Assembly (NCBI GenBank): GCA_000421085.1
Contig: ATWE01000015.1
Location: forward strand, 1-64,000
DNA from: Ensifer sp. USDA 6670
GTDB taxonomy: Bacteria; Pseudomonadota; Alphaproteobacteria; Rhizobiales; Rhizobiaceae
DNA length: 64,000 nt
Direction of reading: 5' to 3'
The position numbers were made by a program, and so were the translations under genes. The first letter of the stretch is position 1, and each line of letters begins with the position of its first letter. The notes beneath the pieces are model-generated. The model had not been told where the DNA came from. It saw nothing but the letters and a program-made list of their open reading frames with translations, and did no database searches. Shown in pieces: positions 45,622 to 56,131 of this stretch.

Positions 45622-46512
45622 ATGAGCCAATCCAAGCGAACCGCCCGCCCGCTCGATCATCTCGTGCTGCCGGTGGCCGATCTCGCGCGGACGAGGCAGC
45701 GCCTGGCGGCGCTCGGTTTCACGGTTGCCGACGAGGCGCGTCACCCCTTTGGCACCGCAAATGCCTGCGTCTTCTTCTCGGACGACACCTATCTGGAGCC
45801 GCTCGCGGTCGCTTCGCGGGAGGAATGCGAGGCAGCCGCGCTTGAAGGCAACGCCTTCGTGGCGCGTGACCAGGCTTTTCGCTTTCGCCAGGGGGCAGAG
45901 GGTCTGTCGGCCGTCGTGCTCGGGACGCCGGACGCTGCCGAAGATCACATCCGATTCCGCTCGCGCGGCATCTCCGGCGGCGAAATGCTGGAATTCTCGC
46001 GGCCTTTGCGGCTGCCCGACGGGCGCGAAGGGCTCGGCTCCTTCCGGCTTTCCTTTGCCGCGGACCTGCGTTCGCCGGACTTCTTCCTTTTTGCCTGCCA
46101 GCGCCTGCGTGCGCTGCCGGTGGACAGCAGCTCGCTTCACCGCCATGGAAACGGCGTGCTCGGCATTGCCGAGGTCGTGCTTTCGGAGCAGAATCCGACG
46201 GATTTCCAGTATCTTCTGCAGGAAGCGGTGGACGAGCGCGAGGTCTCGGCCCATTCCTTCGGCATGGACATCCAGGCAGGCAGTGCCAAAATCACCGTCC
46301 TGACCCCGGCCGGCGTGGAGGCATTCTTCGGTCGCTCGGTGGAGGGTGCAGAGCGCGGCTTGCGGGGTCGCGCCGTGGTCTTCCGCGTGAGCGATCTGGA
46401 GACGACACGGGCGCTGTTTGCGCAGAACGATATCGAATTCGCAGAAATGGGCGGACGCCTCATTGTTCCGGAAGCGCCGGGTCAGGGTGTAATCTTCGCC
46501 TTTGGAGGATGA
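45622..46512 (+). CDS. VOC/glyoxalase_3-like protein
   Basis: A 296-residue protein with two vicinal-oxygen-chelate-type modules: one begins [20 protein letters not shown] and the other lies after residue 170 ([20 protein letters not shown]). It matches the glyoxalase-like_3 group, whose substrates are mostly unknown. The stop TGA overlaps the run of ATGs that opens kdsA, so the two genes are translated together; why such a protein is coupled to KDO synthesis is not known. Confidence 0.88.
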   Translation: MSQSKRTARPLDHLVLPVADLARTRQRLAALGFTVADEARHPFGTANACVFFSDDTYLEPLAVASREECEAAALEGNAFVARDQAFRFRQGAEGLSAVVLGTPDAAEDHIRFRSRGISGGEMLEFSRPLRLPDGREGLGSFRLSFAADLRSPDFFLFACQRLRALPVDSSSLHRHGNGVLGIAEVVLSEQNPTDFQYLLQEAVDEREVSAHSFGMDIQAGSAKITVLTPAGVEAFFGRSVEGAERGLRGRAVVFRVSDLETTRALFAQNDIEFAEMGGRLIVPEAPGQGVIFAFGG

Positions 46513-46514
46513 TG

Positions 46515-47354
46515 ATGGAAACCAATTCAAGGGTCGTCGTCGGCGAAGGTGCCGGCCAGGTAGTGTTCTCGCAGAAGGAACGGCTGACGCTGATCGCCGG
46601 ACCCTGCCAGATGGAGAGCCGCGAACACGCCTTCATGATTGCGGGTGAGCTCGTCGAGCTCTGCAAATCGCTCGGGCTCGGACTCGTCTATAAATCTTCG
46701 TTCGACAAGGCGAACCGGACCTCGCTCTCCGGCAAGCGCGGCATCGGGCTCGAAAAGGCGATGGAGGTCTTCGCCGACCTCAAGCGGGAGTTCGGTTTTC
46801 CGGTGCTGACGGATATCCATACGGAAGAGCAATGCGCTGCCGTGGCCGAGACCGTCGACATCCTGCAGATCCCGGCCTTTCTGTCACGGCAGACGGATCT
46901 GCTCGTCGCCGCCGCGAAGACGGGGCGGACGATCAACGTCAAGAAGGGCCAGTTCCTTGCCCCCTGGGACATGAAGAACGTCCTTGCCAAGTTCACCGAG
47001 AGCGGCAACCCGAACGTGCTTCTCTGCGAGCGCGGCGCTTCCTTCGGCTATAATACGCTGGTCTCCGACATGCGCTCGCTGCCGATCATGGCGGCACTCG
47101 GCGCTCCGGTGGTCTTCGATGCGACCCATTCCGTGCAGCAGCCGGGCGGCCAGGGCGGTTCGAGCGGCGGCCAGCGCGAGTTCGTCGAGACATTGGCGCG
47201 GGCGGCCGTCGCTGTCGGTGTCGCCGGTGTCTTCGTCGAGACCCACGAGGATCCCGACAACGCGCCTTCCGACGGTCCGAACATGGTGCCGCTGAAGGAC
47301 ATGCCGCGGCTGCTTGAAAAACTGCTGGCGTTTGACGCCGTTGCGAAAGCGTAA
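46515..47354 (+). CDS. kdsA: 2-dehydro-3-deoxyphosphooctonate aldolase (KDO-8-P synthase)
   Basis: A 279-residue TIM barrel that joins phosphoenolpyruvate and arabinose 5-phosphate, an early step of lipopolysaccharide inner-core synthesis. [26 protein letters not shown] and [12 protein letters not shown] are family motifs. Three tandem ATGs (46509, 46512, 46515) follow GGAGG; 46515 gives the best spacing. The gene overlaps the VOC gene and precedes eno. Confidence 0.97.
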   Translation: METNSRVVVGEGAGQVVFSQKERLTLIAGPCQMESREHAFMIAGELVELCKSLGLGLVYKSSFDKANRTSLSGKRGIGLEKAMEVFADLKREFGFPVLTDIHTEEQCAAVAETVDILQIPAFLSRQTDLLVAAAKTGRTINVKKGQFLAPWDMKNVLAKFTESGNPNVLLCERGASFGYNTLVSDMRSLPIMAALGAPVVFDATHSVQQPGGQGGSSGGQREFVETLARAAVAVGVAGVFVETHEDPDNAPSDGPNMVPLKDMPRLLEKLLAFDAVAKA

Positions 47355-47365
47355 GCCTCGGTGCC

Positions 47366-47394
47366 CCCGCTTCGTGAATTTTTCATGAAGCGGG
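47366..47394 (+). terminator. Hairpin after kdsA
   Basis: CCCGCTTCGTGAA and TTCATGAAGCGGG form a 13-bp stem with one wobble pair around TTT. A T-run follows only after a second small CCGG hairpin (ATTTT near 47405), so this is a probable, not certain, terminator. Confidence 0.5.
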
Positions 47395-47445
47395 CCGGCG
47401 GCCGGATTTTGCGATCCCTGCGCCATTGTAATTTCGAGGCCGTGA

Positions 47446-48765
<1,320 letters not shown>

Positions 48766-48791
48766 TTAAGGCGGGGCGTGAGGCAGTTCGC

Positions 48792-48817
48792 GCCCCTCAT
48801 CCGCCTGCCGGCACCTT
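48792..48817. repeat. RIME-type fragment
   Basis: GCCCCTCATCCGCCTGCCGG followed by CACCTT matches the terminal part of the RIME elements at 30.5 and 57.5 kb; the rest of the element is missing. Confidence 0.75.
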
Positions 48818-48847
48818 GCATAAGAGATGATGTATAGGCTTGGGTAT

Positions 48848-48879
48848 GCCTTTGGCCGGGCGGCCGCCCGGCCAAAGGC
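48848..48879. repeat. 32-bp perfect palindrome
   Basis: GCCTTTGGCCGGGCGG is followed directly by its exact reverse complement, with no spacer. The centre is GGGCGGCCGCCC. There is no T-run on either side, so it is not a standard terminator. Confidence 0.85.
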
Positions 48880-49066
48880 GCCGGCCGTCGGATCGCCGGC
48901 ACTGCGTCCTCCGCGTTCGCTCTCCATTCGCAAATCATTCATGGTCAACCGTCGGTTAATCAATCGACGCTAGTCTTCATCTACGTACTGCGTATTGGAG
49001 CGGGCCGGGGACAATGGTTTGCAGTTTCTCCTGCCGCCCGCTCCAACTCAATTCAGGGCATGAGCG

Positions 49067-49387
49067 ATGTGGACACGGCATCACAAGAAGCGAAGACTGG
49101 GGCGATTGGTGGTGCCGTTGCTGGCGGTCGCCTTCCTTTCCTATTTCAGCTATCATTCGATCCATGGCGGCTTTGGTCTGGAGGCGACGAAGGAGTTTGA
49201 CCGCCAGATTGCCGAGCGGCAGGCACGGCTGGACGAACTCACTCAGACGCGAAAAGTCCTGGAAAAGGAAGTCGAGTTGATGAGCGACGGTTCGCTGGAG
49301 AGGGACATGCTGGATGAGAAGGCTCGCCTTGCGCTCAACATGTCGCGCAGCGATGAGATCGTTATCTTCCACCACTCTGGAGATTAA
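49067..49387 (+). CDS. Septum formation initiator FtsB/DivIC family protein
   Basis: A 106-residue bitopic protein with a short basic cytosolic N-terminus (MWTRHHKKRRLGR), one membrane helix (about 14-31) and a periplasmic coiled coil (about 42-80), then the EKARLALNMSRSDEIVIF end typical of FtsB in Rhizobiales. It joins the divisome through FtsL and FtsQ. The position between eno and pdhA is conserved in many alphaproteobacteria. Its TAA stop lies inside an AT-rich palindrome. Confidence 0.92.
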   Translation: MWTRHHKKRRLGRLVVPLLAVAFLSYFSYHSIHGGFGLEATKEFDRQIAERQARLDELTQTRKVLEKEVELMSDGSLERDMLDEKARLALNMSRSDEIVIFHHSGD

Positions 49388-49404
49388 CCTAAAATAGGTT
49401 AATC
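49382..49404. promoter_or_regulatory. 23-bp AT-rich perfect dyad at ftsB stop, upstream of pdhA
   Basis: GATTAACCTA and TAGGTTAATC surround AAA. It begins in the last codons of ftsB and lies about 58 bases before the -35 of the predicted pdhA promoter. Size and symmetry fit a dimeric repressor site; no T-run follows, so it is unlikely to be a terminator. Confidence 0.5.
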
Positions 49405-49461
49405 GTAGAATGCGATGCAATATCAATGCGTTGCTGCGAATAATAGCCATGCAAATATAGC

Positions 49462-49490
49462 ATTGCTGCCGCGCTTTTCTTTCCCTATGG
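49462..49490 (+). promoter_or_regulatory. Possible sigma-70 promoter of the pdh operon
   Basis: ATTGCT, a 17-base spacer and CTATGG loosely fit CTTGAC-N17-CTATAT. Predicted start of transcription is near 49497, 27 bases before pdhA. Confidence 0.4.
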
Positions 49491-49523
49491 TAGCCGCCAA
49501 AGGCTAACCATTGGGAGGAACGA

Positions 49524-50570
49524 ATGGCTCCGCGAAAATCCGCGTCCGTTTCCAGCCGCAAGACCGCTGCCAAGCCGGCCAAGAAGGATTTTGCCGACGG
49601 CACGATCGCCGAATTCTCCAAGGAAGACGATCTCAAGGCCTACCGAGAAATGCTGTTGATCCGGCGTTTCGAGGAAAAGGCGGGCCAGCTTTACGGCATG
49701 GGATTCATCGGTGGTTTCTGTCACCTCTATATCGGTCAAGAAGCTGTCGTCGTCGGGATGCAGCTGGCGCTGAAAGAGGGCGACCAGGTCATCACCGGCT
49801 ATCGCGACCATGGCCACATGCTTGCCTGCGGCATGAGTGCGCGCGGCGTGATGGCGGAGCTCACCGGGCGCCGTGGCGGCCTTTCCAAGGGGAAGGGCGG
49901 CTCGATGCACATGTTCTCCAAGGAAAAGCATTTCTATGGCGGTCACGGCATCGTCGGTGCACAGGTCTCGCTCGGAACCGGCCTCGCTTTCGCCAACAGG
50001 TACCGCGGCAACGACAATGTAAGCCTCGCCTATTTCGGCGACGGTGCGGCAAACCAGGGTCAGGTCTATGAGAGCTTCAACATGGCGGCCCTCTGGAAGC
50101 TGCCGGTGATCTACATCGTCGAGAACAACCGCTATGCCATGGGTACCTCCGTGTCGCGGGCCTCGGCGCAGACCGATTTTTCCCAGCGCGGCGCTTCCTT
50201 CGGCATTCCCGGCTATCAGGTCGACGGCATGGATGTCCGCGCCGTCAAGGCCGCTGCCGACGAGGCGGTCGAACATTGCCGTTCCGGCAAGGGCCCGATC
50301 ATCCTCGAGATGCTGACCTACCGCTATCGCGGCCATTCCATGTCCGATCCGGCGAAGTATCGCTCGAAGGATGAAGTGCAGAAGATGCGTTCGGAGCATG
50401 ATCCGATCGAGCAGGTGAAGGCCCGTCTGACGGATAAAGGCTGGGCCACCGAGGACGAGCTGAAGCAGATCGACAAGGAGGTTCGCGACATCGTTGCGGA
50501 CAGTGCCGATTTCGCCCAGTCTGATCCGGAGCCGGATATCTCCGAGCTCTACACCGATATCCTGCTTTGA
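49524..50570 (+). CDS. pdhA: Pyruvate dehydrogenase E1 component, alpha subunit
   Basis: A 348-residue thiamine-diphosphate enzyme that decarboxylates pyruvate in the pyruvate dehydrogenase complex. The TPP motif is visible from [16 protein letters not shown] to [11 protein letters not shown]. The N-terminal 25 residues are Lys/Ala-rich. It is the heterotetrameric alpha type found in alphaproteobacteria and mitochondria. GGGAGGAACG precedes the ATG; pdhB starts 17 bases downstream, as the first step of the pdhABC operon. Confidence 0.97.
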   Translation: MAPRKSASVSSRKTAAKPAKKDFADGTIAEFSKEDDLKAYREMLLIRRFEEKAGQLYGMGFIGGFCHLYIGQEAVVVGMQLALKEGDQVITGYRDHGHMLACGMSARGVMAELTGRRGGLSKGKGGSMHMFSKEKHFYGGHGIVGAQVSLGTGLAFANRYRGNDNVSLAYFGDGAANQGQVYESFNMAALWKLPVIYIVENNRYAMGTSVSRASAQTDFSQRGASFGIPGYQVDGMDVRAVKAAADEAVEHCRSGKGPIILEMLTYRYRGHSMSDPAKYRSKDEVQKMRSEHDPIEQVKARLTDKGWATEDELKQIDKEVRDIVADSADFAQSDPEPDISELYTDILL

Positions 50571-50587
50571 TCCGGGGAGGGACAAAT

Positions 50588-51970
50588 ATGCCTGTAGAAA
50601 TCCTTATGCCTGCCCTTTCCCCGACCATGGAGGAAGGCACGCTCTCCAAGTGGCTGAAGAACGAGGGGGACAAGGTGTCCTCCGGCGATGTCATCGCGGA
50701 AATCGAAACCGACAAGGCCACGATGGAAGTGGAAGCGGTAGACGAAGGCACGATCGGCAAGCTGCTGATTGCAGCCGGCACTGAGGGTGTGAAGGTGAAC
50801 ACGCCCATCGCCGTGCTGTTGCAGGATGGCGAAGCCGCAAGCGACATCGATTCCATGAAGACCGAAGCCCCGAAAGCGGAAGCGCCGAAGCCGGCTGCGG
50901 CGGAAGCGCCGGCTGCTTCGCCGGCGCCCGTCGCGGCGCAGCCCAAGGCGGACGTTCCTTCCGACCCGGCAATTCCGGCCGGAACCGAAATGGCGACGAT
51001 GACCGTCCGCGAAGCGCTTCGCGACGCGATGGCTGAAGAGATGCGCGCCAATGAGGACGTCTTCGTCATGGGCGAAGAGGTCGCCGAATACCAGGGCGCC
51101 TACAAGGTCACGCAGGGGCTGTTGCAGGAATTCGGTGCGCGACGCGTGGTCGACACGCCGATCACGGAACATGGCTTTGCCGGCGTCGGCGTCGGCGCGG
51201 CGATGACGGGTCTGCGCCCGATCGTCGAGTTCATGACCTTCAACTTCGCCATGCAGGCGATCGACCAGATCATCAACTCGGCCGCAAAGACGCTCTATAT
51301 GTCCGGCGGCCAGATGGGCGCGCCGATCGTCTTCCGCGGGCCGAGCGGTGCTGCTGCCCGCGTCGCCGCGCAGCACTCCCAGTGCTATGCCGCCTGGTAC
51401 AGCCACATTCCGGGCCTGAAGGTCGTCATGCCCTATACGGCGGCGGACGCGAAGGGGCTGCTCAAGGCCGCCATCCGCGATCCGAATCCGGTGATCTTCC
51501 TCGAAAACGAGATCCTCTACGGCCAGTCCTTCGAAGTGCCGAAGCTCGACGATTTCGTGCTGCCGATCGGCAAGGCACGCATCCATCGTACCGGCAAGGA
51601 CGCGACGCTCGTCTCCTTCGGCATCGGCATGACCTATGCGATCAAGGCGGCGGCGGAACTCGAGGCGCAGGATATCGACGTCGAGATCATCGACCTTCGC
51701 ACGATCCGACCGATGGACCTGCCGACCGTCATCGAGTCCGTCAAGAAGACCGGCCGCCTCGTCACCGTCGAGGAGGGCTACCCTCAGTCCTCCGTCGGCA
51801 CCGAGATCGCCACCCGCGTCATGCAGCAGGCCTTCGACTATCTCGATGCGCCGATCCTGACGATCGCCGGCAAGGACGTGCCGATGCCTTACGCGGCCAA
51901 CCTTGAAAAGCTTGCTCTGCCGAATGTCTCGGAAGTCGTCGATGCGGTGAAAGCCGTCTGCTACAAATAA
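50588..51970 (+). CDS. pdhB: Pyruvate dehydrogenase E1 component, beta subunit with N-terminal lipoyl domain
   Basis: A 460-residue fusion: a lipoyl domain (about 1-80, lysine in [12 protein letters not shown]), an Ala/Pro-rich linker (about 85-130), then the E1-beta body starting [20 protein letters not shown]. The lipoyl domain on E1-beta is a hallmark of rhizobial and related pyruvate dehydrogenases. With PdhA it forms the alpha2-beta2 E1. The lipoyl domain is nearly the same as that of PdhC, pointing to duplication. GGGGAGGGAC precedes the ATG at 50588. Confidence 0.97.
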   Translation: MPVEILMPALSPTMEEGTLSKWLKNEGDKVSSGDVIAEIETDKATMEVEAVDEGTIGKLLIAAGTEGVKVNTPIAVLLQDGEAASDIDSMKTEAPKAEAPKPAAAEAPAASPAPVAAQPKADVPSDPAIPAGTEMATMTVREALRDAMAEEMRANEDVFVMGEEVAEYQGAYKVTQGLLQEFGARRVVDTPITEHGFAGVGVGAAMTGLRPIVEFMTFNFAMQAIDQIINSAAKTLYMSGGQMGAPIVFRGPSGAAARVAAQHSQCYAAWYSHIPGLKVVMPYTAADAKGLLKAAIRDPNPVIFLENEILYGQSFEVPKLDDFVLPIGKARIHRTGKDATLVSFGIGMTYAIKAAAELEAQDIDVEIIDLRTIRPMDLPTVIESVKKTGRLVTVEEGYPQSSVGTEIATRVMQQAFDYLDAPILTIAGKDVPMPYAANLEKLALPNVSEVVDAVKAVCYK

Positions 51971-51982
51971 GGGGGTCGTTCG

Positions 51983-53323
51983 ATGCCAATCAACATCACC
52001 ATGCCGGCCCTCTCTCCGACCATGGAAGAAGGCAATCTGGCCAAGTGGCTGGTCAAGGAAGGCGACAAGGTCAAATCCGGCGACGTGATCGCCGAGATCG
52101 AGACCGACAAGGCGACGATGGAAGTGGAAGCCGTCGACGAGGGCACGGTCGCCAAGATCGTCGTTCCCGCCGGCACTGAAGGCGTCAAGGTCAATGCGCT
52201 GATCGCGGTTCTCGCCGCCGAGGGCGAAGACGTCGCGACTGCCGCCAAGGGCGGCAACGGCGCAGCGGGAGCCGCCCCGGCAGCGAAGCCGCAGGAAACG
52301 GCCCAGGCGGCACCGGCCGCTGCTCCGGCACCCGCCGCAGCGCCGGCACCGCAAGTTGCTGCTCCGGCTTCCCCTGCAGCCGCCGATGGCGAAGGCAAGC
52401 GCATCTTTTCGTCGCCGCTGGCACGCCGCCTCGCGAAAGAGGCAGGCATCGACCTTTCGGCGATCGCCGGTTCCGGGCCGCATGGCCGCGTCGTCAAGAA
52501 GGACGTCGAGGCAGCCGCTTCCGGCGCAGCCAAGCCCACGGCGGCGCCGGCAGCAGCTCCCGCTCCGGCGACGCTCGCAAAGGGCATGTCGGAGGACGCC
52601 GTCCTCAAGCTCTTCGAGCCGGGCTCCTACGAACTCGTGCCGCATGACGGCATGCGCAAGACGATCGCCAAGCGCCTCGTCGAATCGAAGCAGACGATCC
52701 CGCATTTCTATGTTTCGGTCGATTGCGAGCTCGACGCGCTTCTGGCGCTGCGCGCCCAGCTGAATGCCGCTGCACCTGAAAAGGATGGTAAACCGGTCTA
52801 CAAGCTTTCCGTGAACGACATGGTGATCAAGGCGCTTGCTCTGGCGCTGCGCGACGTTCCGGATGCGAATGTGTCCTGGACCGATCAGAATATGGTCAAG
52901 CACAAGCACGCGGACGTCGGCGTTGCCGTCTCCATTCCCGGCGGCCTGATCACGCCCATCGTCCGCCAGGCGGAGTTGAAGAGCCTCTCGGCGATCTCCA
53001 ACGAGATGAAGGATCTCGGCAAGCGCGCGAAGGAACGCAAGCTGAAGCCGGAAGAATATCAGGGCGGCACCACGGCCGTCTCCAATATGGGCATGATGGG
53101 CGTCAAGGACTTCGCCGCGGTCGTCAATCCGCCGCACGCGACGATCCTCGCGGTCGGCGCCGGCGAGGACCGTGTCGTCGTCAAGAACAAGGAAATGGTC
53201 ATCGCCAATGTGATGACCGTCACGCTTTCGACAGACCATCGCTGCGTCGATGGTGCCCTCGGCGCCGAACTGCTCGCCGCCTTCAAGCGCTACATCGAGA
53301 ACCCGATGGGCATGCTCGTCTGA
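51983..53323 (+). CDS. pdhC: Dihydrolipoamide acetyltransferase E2 of pyruvate dehydrogenase
   Basis: A 446-residue core protein of the complex. One lipoyl domain (about 1-78, [12 protein letters not shown]), an Ala/Pro linker, a peripheral-subunit-binding domain (about 134-170, [18 protein letters not shown]) and the catalytic acetyltransferase domain ending with [20 protein letters not shown], where His and Asp are catalytic. It moves the acetyl group from lipoate to CoA. A 12-base gap from pdhB indicates one operon. A strong hairpin follows the stop. Confidence 0.97.
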   Translation: MPINITMPALSPTMEEGNLAKWLVKEGDKVKSGDVIAEIETDKATMEVEAVDEGTVAKIVVPAGTEGVKVNALIAVLAAEGEDVATAAKGGNGAAGAAPAAKPQETAQAAPAAAPAPAAAPAPQVAAPASPAAADGEGKRIFSSPLARRLAKEAGIDLSAIAGSGPHGRVVKKDVEAAASGAAKPTAAPAAAPAPATLAKGMSEDAVLKLFEPGSYELVPHDGMRKTIAKRLVESKQTIPHFYVSVDCELDALLALRAQLNAAAPEKDGKPVYKLSVNDMVIKALALALRDVPDANVSWTDQNMVKHKHADVGVAVSIPGGLITPIVRQAELKSLSAISNEMKDLGKRAKERKLKPEEYQGGTTAVSNMGMMGVKDFAAVVNPPHATILAVGAGEDRVVVKNKEMVIANVMTVTLSTDHRCVDGALGAELLAAFKRYIENPMGMLV

Positions 53324-53331
53324 TGCGATCC

Positions 53332-53356
53332 GGACCGGCTTCCCAGCCGGTCCTTT
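53332..53356 (+). terminator. Hairpin after pdhC, possible attenuator
   Basis: GGACCGGCT and AGCCGGTCC form a perfect 9-bp stem around TCCC, followed by TTTCCCC. The short T-run suggests partial termination or processing between pdhABC and the SGNH-GNAT-lpdA genes. Confidence 0.45.
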
Positions 53357-53379
53357 CCCCATGAAAAGCGAGTAGGCAG

Positions 53380-54021
53380 ATGAAGACAGTCCTTTGCTAC
53401 GGTGACAGTCTGACCTGGGGATACGATGCAAGCGGTTCCGGCCGGCATGCGCTGGAGGACCGCTGGCCGAGCGTGCTGCAAAAGGCGCTCGGTTCGAACG
53501 TGCATGTCATCGCCGAAGGGCTGAACGGGCGGACGACCGCCTATGACGACCATCTCGCCGATTGCGACCGGAACGGCGCGCGTGTTCTTCCGACGGTCCT
53601 GCACACCCACGCGCCACTCGATCTCATCGTGTTCATCCTCGGCTCGAACGACATGAAGCCGATCATCCACGGCACCGCTTTCGGTGCGGTGAAGGGCACC
53701 GAGCGCCTTGTCAATCTGGTGCGCAGGCACGACTGGCCGACAGAAGCGGAGGAGGAGCCCGAGATCCTCATCGTCTCGCCGCCGCCGCTCTGCGAGACGG
53801 CCAACAGCGCCTTTGCCGCCATGTTCGCGGGCGGGGTCGAGCAATCCGCAATGCTGGCGCCGCTTTATCGCGATCTCGCCGACGAGCTCGACTGCGGCTT
53901 CTTCGACGGCGGATCGGTGGCCAGGACGACGCCGATCGACGGTGTCCACCTCGACGCGGAGAACACCCGGGCGGTCGGCAGAGGACTGGAGCCTGTCGTG
54001 CGGATGATGCTCGGGCTCTGA
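53380..54021 (+). CDS. SGNH/GDSL-type esterase
   Basis: A 213-residue hydrolase with the blocks in order: CYGDSLTWGYD (nucleophile Ser10), a Gly in EGLNGRT, an Asn in LGSNDM and DGVHLDAENT with catalytic Asp and His. No signal peptide, so it is cytosolic. Relatives act as arylesterases or carbohydrate deacetylases; the natural substrate is unclear. It sits inside the pyruvate dehydrogenase gene set, after pdhC and before a GNAT gene and lpdA. Confidence 0.93.
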   Translation: MKTVLCYGDSLTWGYDASGSGRHALEDRWPSVLQKALGSNVHVIAEGLNGRTTAYDDHLADCDRNGARVLPTVLHTHAPLDLIVFILGSNDMKPIIHGTAFGAVKGTERLVNLVRRHDWPTEAEEEPEILIVSPPPLCETANSAFAAMFAGGVEQSAMLAPLYRDLADELDCGFFDGGSVARTTPIDGVHLDAENTRAVGRGLEPVVRMMLGL

Positions 54022-54023
54022 CG

Positions 54024-54593
54024 ATGACGACTGGCGCGACCCTCAGGCCTGCGAAGCGAAGCGAGGCAGCGGAACTTGCGATCCTGATCGACATCGCCTC
54101 ACACGGCTTTGCCTCATGGCTCTGGTACGGCAAATCGGCGGAAACCGCCTTCGAGCATGGCCGCAACGTGCTGCGTCGGGACACCGGGCCCGGTGCGTGG
54201 CGCGATGCGATGGTGGCCGAAATCGAAGACGAGATCGTCGGCGTGTCGGTTTCCTACGGCATCGATGCATCGATCCTCGAGATCGAACCGAAACATCCTG
54301 TGCTTGCGCCCTTGCTTTTCCTGCAGAAGCGGGTGGTCGGTCACTGGTTCATCGATAGCCTCGGCGTCTACCGCCATCACCGCGGTAAAGGCATAGGCCG
54401 CGCTCTGCTTGAGTACGAGTTTTCCCGCGCTGGGCAGGCGCCGGTGAGCCTGATCACCGAAAGCCACAATGAAACGGCGCAGGCGCTTTACAGGCTGAAC
54501 GGCTTCGAGGAGGTGGCGCGCGCCGAGGCCGTGCCGCTCTTCGAAGACAGCAGAAAACACGACTGGGTGCTTTTCACCCGCAACGCCGCTTGA
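54024..54593 (+). CDS. GNAT family N-acetyltransferase
   Basis: A 189-residue acetyltransferase. IDSLGVYRHHRGKGIGRALL is motif A with the R-x-x-G-x-G/A loop (RGKGIG), and SHNETAQALYRLNGF is motif B. It begins two bases after the esterase stop and ends 17 bases before lpdA, so it is part of the same operon. It would compete for or use acetyl-CoA made by the complex; any direct link is inference. Confidence 0.92.
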   Translation: MTTGATLRPAKRSEAAELAILIDIASHGFASWLWYGKSAETAFEHGRNVLRRDTGPGAWRDAMVAEIEDEIVGVSVSYGIDASILEIEPKHPVLAPLLFLQKRVVGHWFIDSLGVYRHHRGKGIGRALLEYEFSRAGQAPVSLITESHNETAQALYRLNGFEEVARAEAVPLFEDSRKHDWVLFTRNAA

Positions 54594-54610
54594 CCAAAGG
54601 TAGGATAAAC

Positions 54611-56056
54611 ATGGCTGAGAATTACGACGTGATCGTTGTCGGTTCGGGTCCGGGCGGATATGTGACCGCCATTCGTTCGGCGCAGCTGGGATTGAAGACG
54701 GCCATCGTCGAGCGGGAGCATCTGGGCGGGATCTGCCTCAACTGGGGCTGTATTCCGACCAAGGCGCTGCTGCGCTCGGCCGAAATCCTCGATCATGCCA
54801 ACCATGCCAAGAACTACGGCCTGACCCTCGAAGGCAAGATCACCGCCAATGTCAAGGATGTCGTTGCCCGCTCGCGCGGCGTTTCTGCGCGGCTGAACGG
54901 CGGCGTCGCCTTCCTGATGAAGAAGAACAAGGTGGATGTGATCTGGGGCGAGGCGAAGCTCACCAAAGCCGGCGAGATCGTCGTCGGCGCGCCGTCCAGG
55001 CCGGCCGTCCAGCCGCAGAACCCGGTTCCGAAGGGCGTCAAGGGAGAGGGCACCTATACGGCCAAGCACATCATCGTCGCAACCGGGGCGCGCCCGCGCG
55101 CGCTCCCCGGCATCGAGCCGGACGGCAAGCTGATCTGGACCTATTTCGAAGCGATGAAGCCGGAGGAGTTCCCGAAGTCGCTGCTCGTCATGGGCTCCGG
55201 CGCGATCGGCATCGAATTCGCGAGCTTCTACCGCTCGATGGGCGTCGACGTGACCGTCGTCGAACTGCTGCCGCAGATCATGCCGGTCGAGGATGCGGAA
55301 ATCTCCGCCTTCGCCCGTAAGCAGCTCGAAAAGCGCGGCCTGAAGATCATCACCGATGCCAAGGTGACGAAGGTCGAGAAGGGCGCGAACGACGTCACGG
55401 CACATGTGGAGACGAAGGACGGCAAGGTCACGCCGATCAAGGCGGACCGTCTGATCTCCGCCGTCGGCGTTCAGGGCAACATCGAGAACCTCGGCCTCGA
55501 GGCTCTCGGCGTGAAGACCGACCGCGGCTGCATCGTCACAGATGGCTACGGCAAGACCAATGTCGCGGGCGTCTATGCGATCGGCGACGTCGCCGGGCCG
55601 CCGATGCTGGCGCACAAGGCCGAGCATGAGGGGGTCATCTGCGTCGAGAAGATTGCCGGGGTTCCCGGCGTGCACCCGCTCGACAAGGGCAAGATCCCGG
55701 GCTGCACCTATTGCGACCCGCAGGTCGCCTCCGTGGGCCTCACGGAAGCGAAGGCCAAGGAACTCGGCCGCGACATCCGCGTCGGCCGATACAGCTTCGG
55801 CGCAAACGGCAAGGCGATCGCGCTCGGCGAAGACCAGGGCCTGATCAAGACGATCTTCGACAAGAAGACCGGCGAACTCATCGGCGCGCATATGGTAGGG
55901 GCGGAAGTGACGGAACTCATCCAGGGCTTCGTCGTCGCCATGAACCTGGAGACGACCGAAGAGGAACTGATGCACACGGTGTTCCCGCACCCGACCCTTT
56001 CCGAGATGATGAAGGAAAGCGTGCTCGATGCCTACGGCAGAGTATTGAACGCCTGA
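54611..56056 (+). CDS. lpdA: Dihydrolipoyl dehydrogenase (E3)
   Basis: A 481-residue FAD/NAD enzyme that reoxidises dihydrolipoamide. Dinucleotide fold VVGSGPGGYVTAIRSAQLG at the N-terminus, redox disulphide in GICLNWGCIPTKALL, second GxGxxG in VMGSGAIGIEF, and the dimer-interface His-Glu in FPHPTLSEMMKE. Length is normal. It belongs to the pyruvate dehydrogenase operon; rhizobia have other paralogues for 2-oxoglutarate and branched-chain complexes, but this one goes with pdhABC. Confidence 0.97.
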   Translation: MAENYDVIVVGSGPGGYVTAIRSAQLGLKTAIVEREHLGGICLNWGCIPTKALLRSAEILDHANHAKNYGLTLEGKITANVKDVVARSRGVSARLNGGVAFLMKKNKVDVIWGEAKLTKAGEIVVGAPSRPAVQPQNPVPKGVKGEGTYTAKHIIVATGARPRALPGIEPDGKLIWTYFEAMKPEEFPKSLLVMGSGAIGIEFASFYRSMGVDVTVVELLPQIMPVEDAEISAFARKQLEKRGLKIITDAKVTKVEKGANDVTAHVETKDGKVTPIKADRLISAVGVQGNIENLGLEALGVKTDRGCIVTDGYGKTNVAGVYAIGDVAGPPMLAHKAEHEGVICVEKIAGVPGVHPLDKGKIPGCTYCDPQVASVGLTEAKAKELGRDIRVGRYSFGANGKAIALGEDQGLIKTIFDKKTGELIGAHMVGAEVTELIQGFVVAMNLETTEEELMHTVFPHPTLSEMMKESVLDAYGRVLNA

Positions 56057-56072
56057 TGACGCGCGGCCGTCC

Positions 56073-56097
56073 GGAACTTTCGGCTTTTTCACGCATT
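56073..56097 (+). promoter_or_regulatory. Candidate RpoE2 promoter of the GlsB-like gene
   Basis: GGAAC at 56073-56077 and TT at 56096-56097 are 18 bases apart, fitting GGAAC-N18/19-TT, though CA replaces CG before TT. Transcription would start near 56103, about 30 bases before the ATG at 56132. Confidence 0.5.
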
Positions 56098-56131
56098 GAT
56101 TGCATGGCATCTACAATGCGGGGAGGTTCTC

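Larger units (their letters stand above)
48766..49066. other. Gene-free interval between eno and ftsB
   Basis: About 300 bases. It holds a RIME fragment (48792-48817), a 32-bp perfect palindrome (48848-48879), and presumably the ftsB promoter; no reading frame is convincing. Confidence 0.6.

Noticed and set aside
48848-48879. An eno terminator
   Set aside because: The palindrome has no loop room at its centre and no T-run after it on either strand.
49382-49404. A CtrA box in the dyad at the ftsB stop
   Set aside because: The two TTAA elements are 11 bases apart rather than the seven of the CtrA consensus.
50549-53431. A 960-codon open frame on the minus strand across pdhB and pdhC
   Set aside because: It is antisense to two certain genes with catalytic motifs; the long frame is a by-product of GC-rich codon use. 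Its product is His/Arg/Asp-rich with no family likeness.
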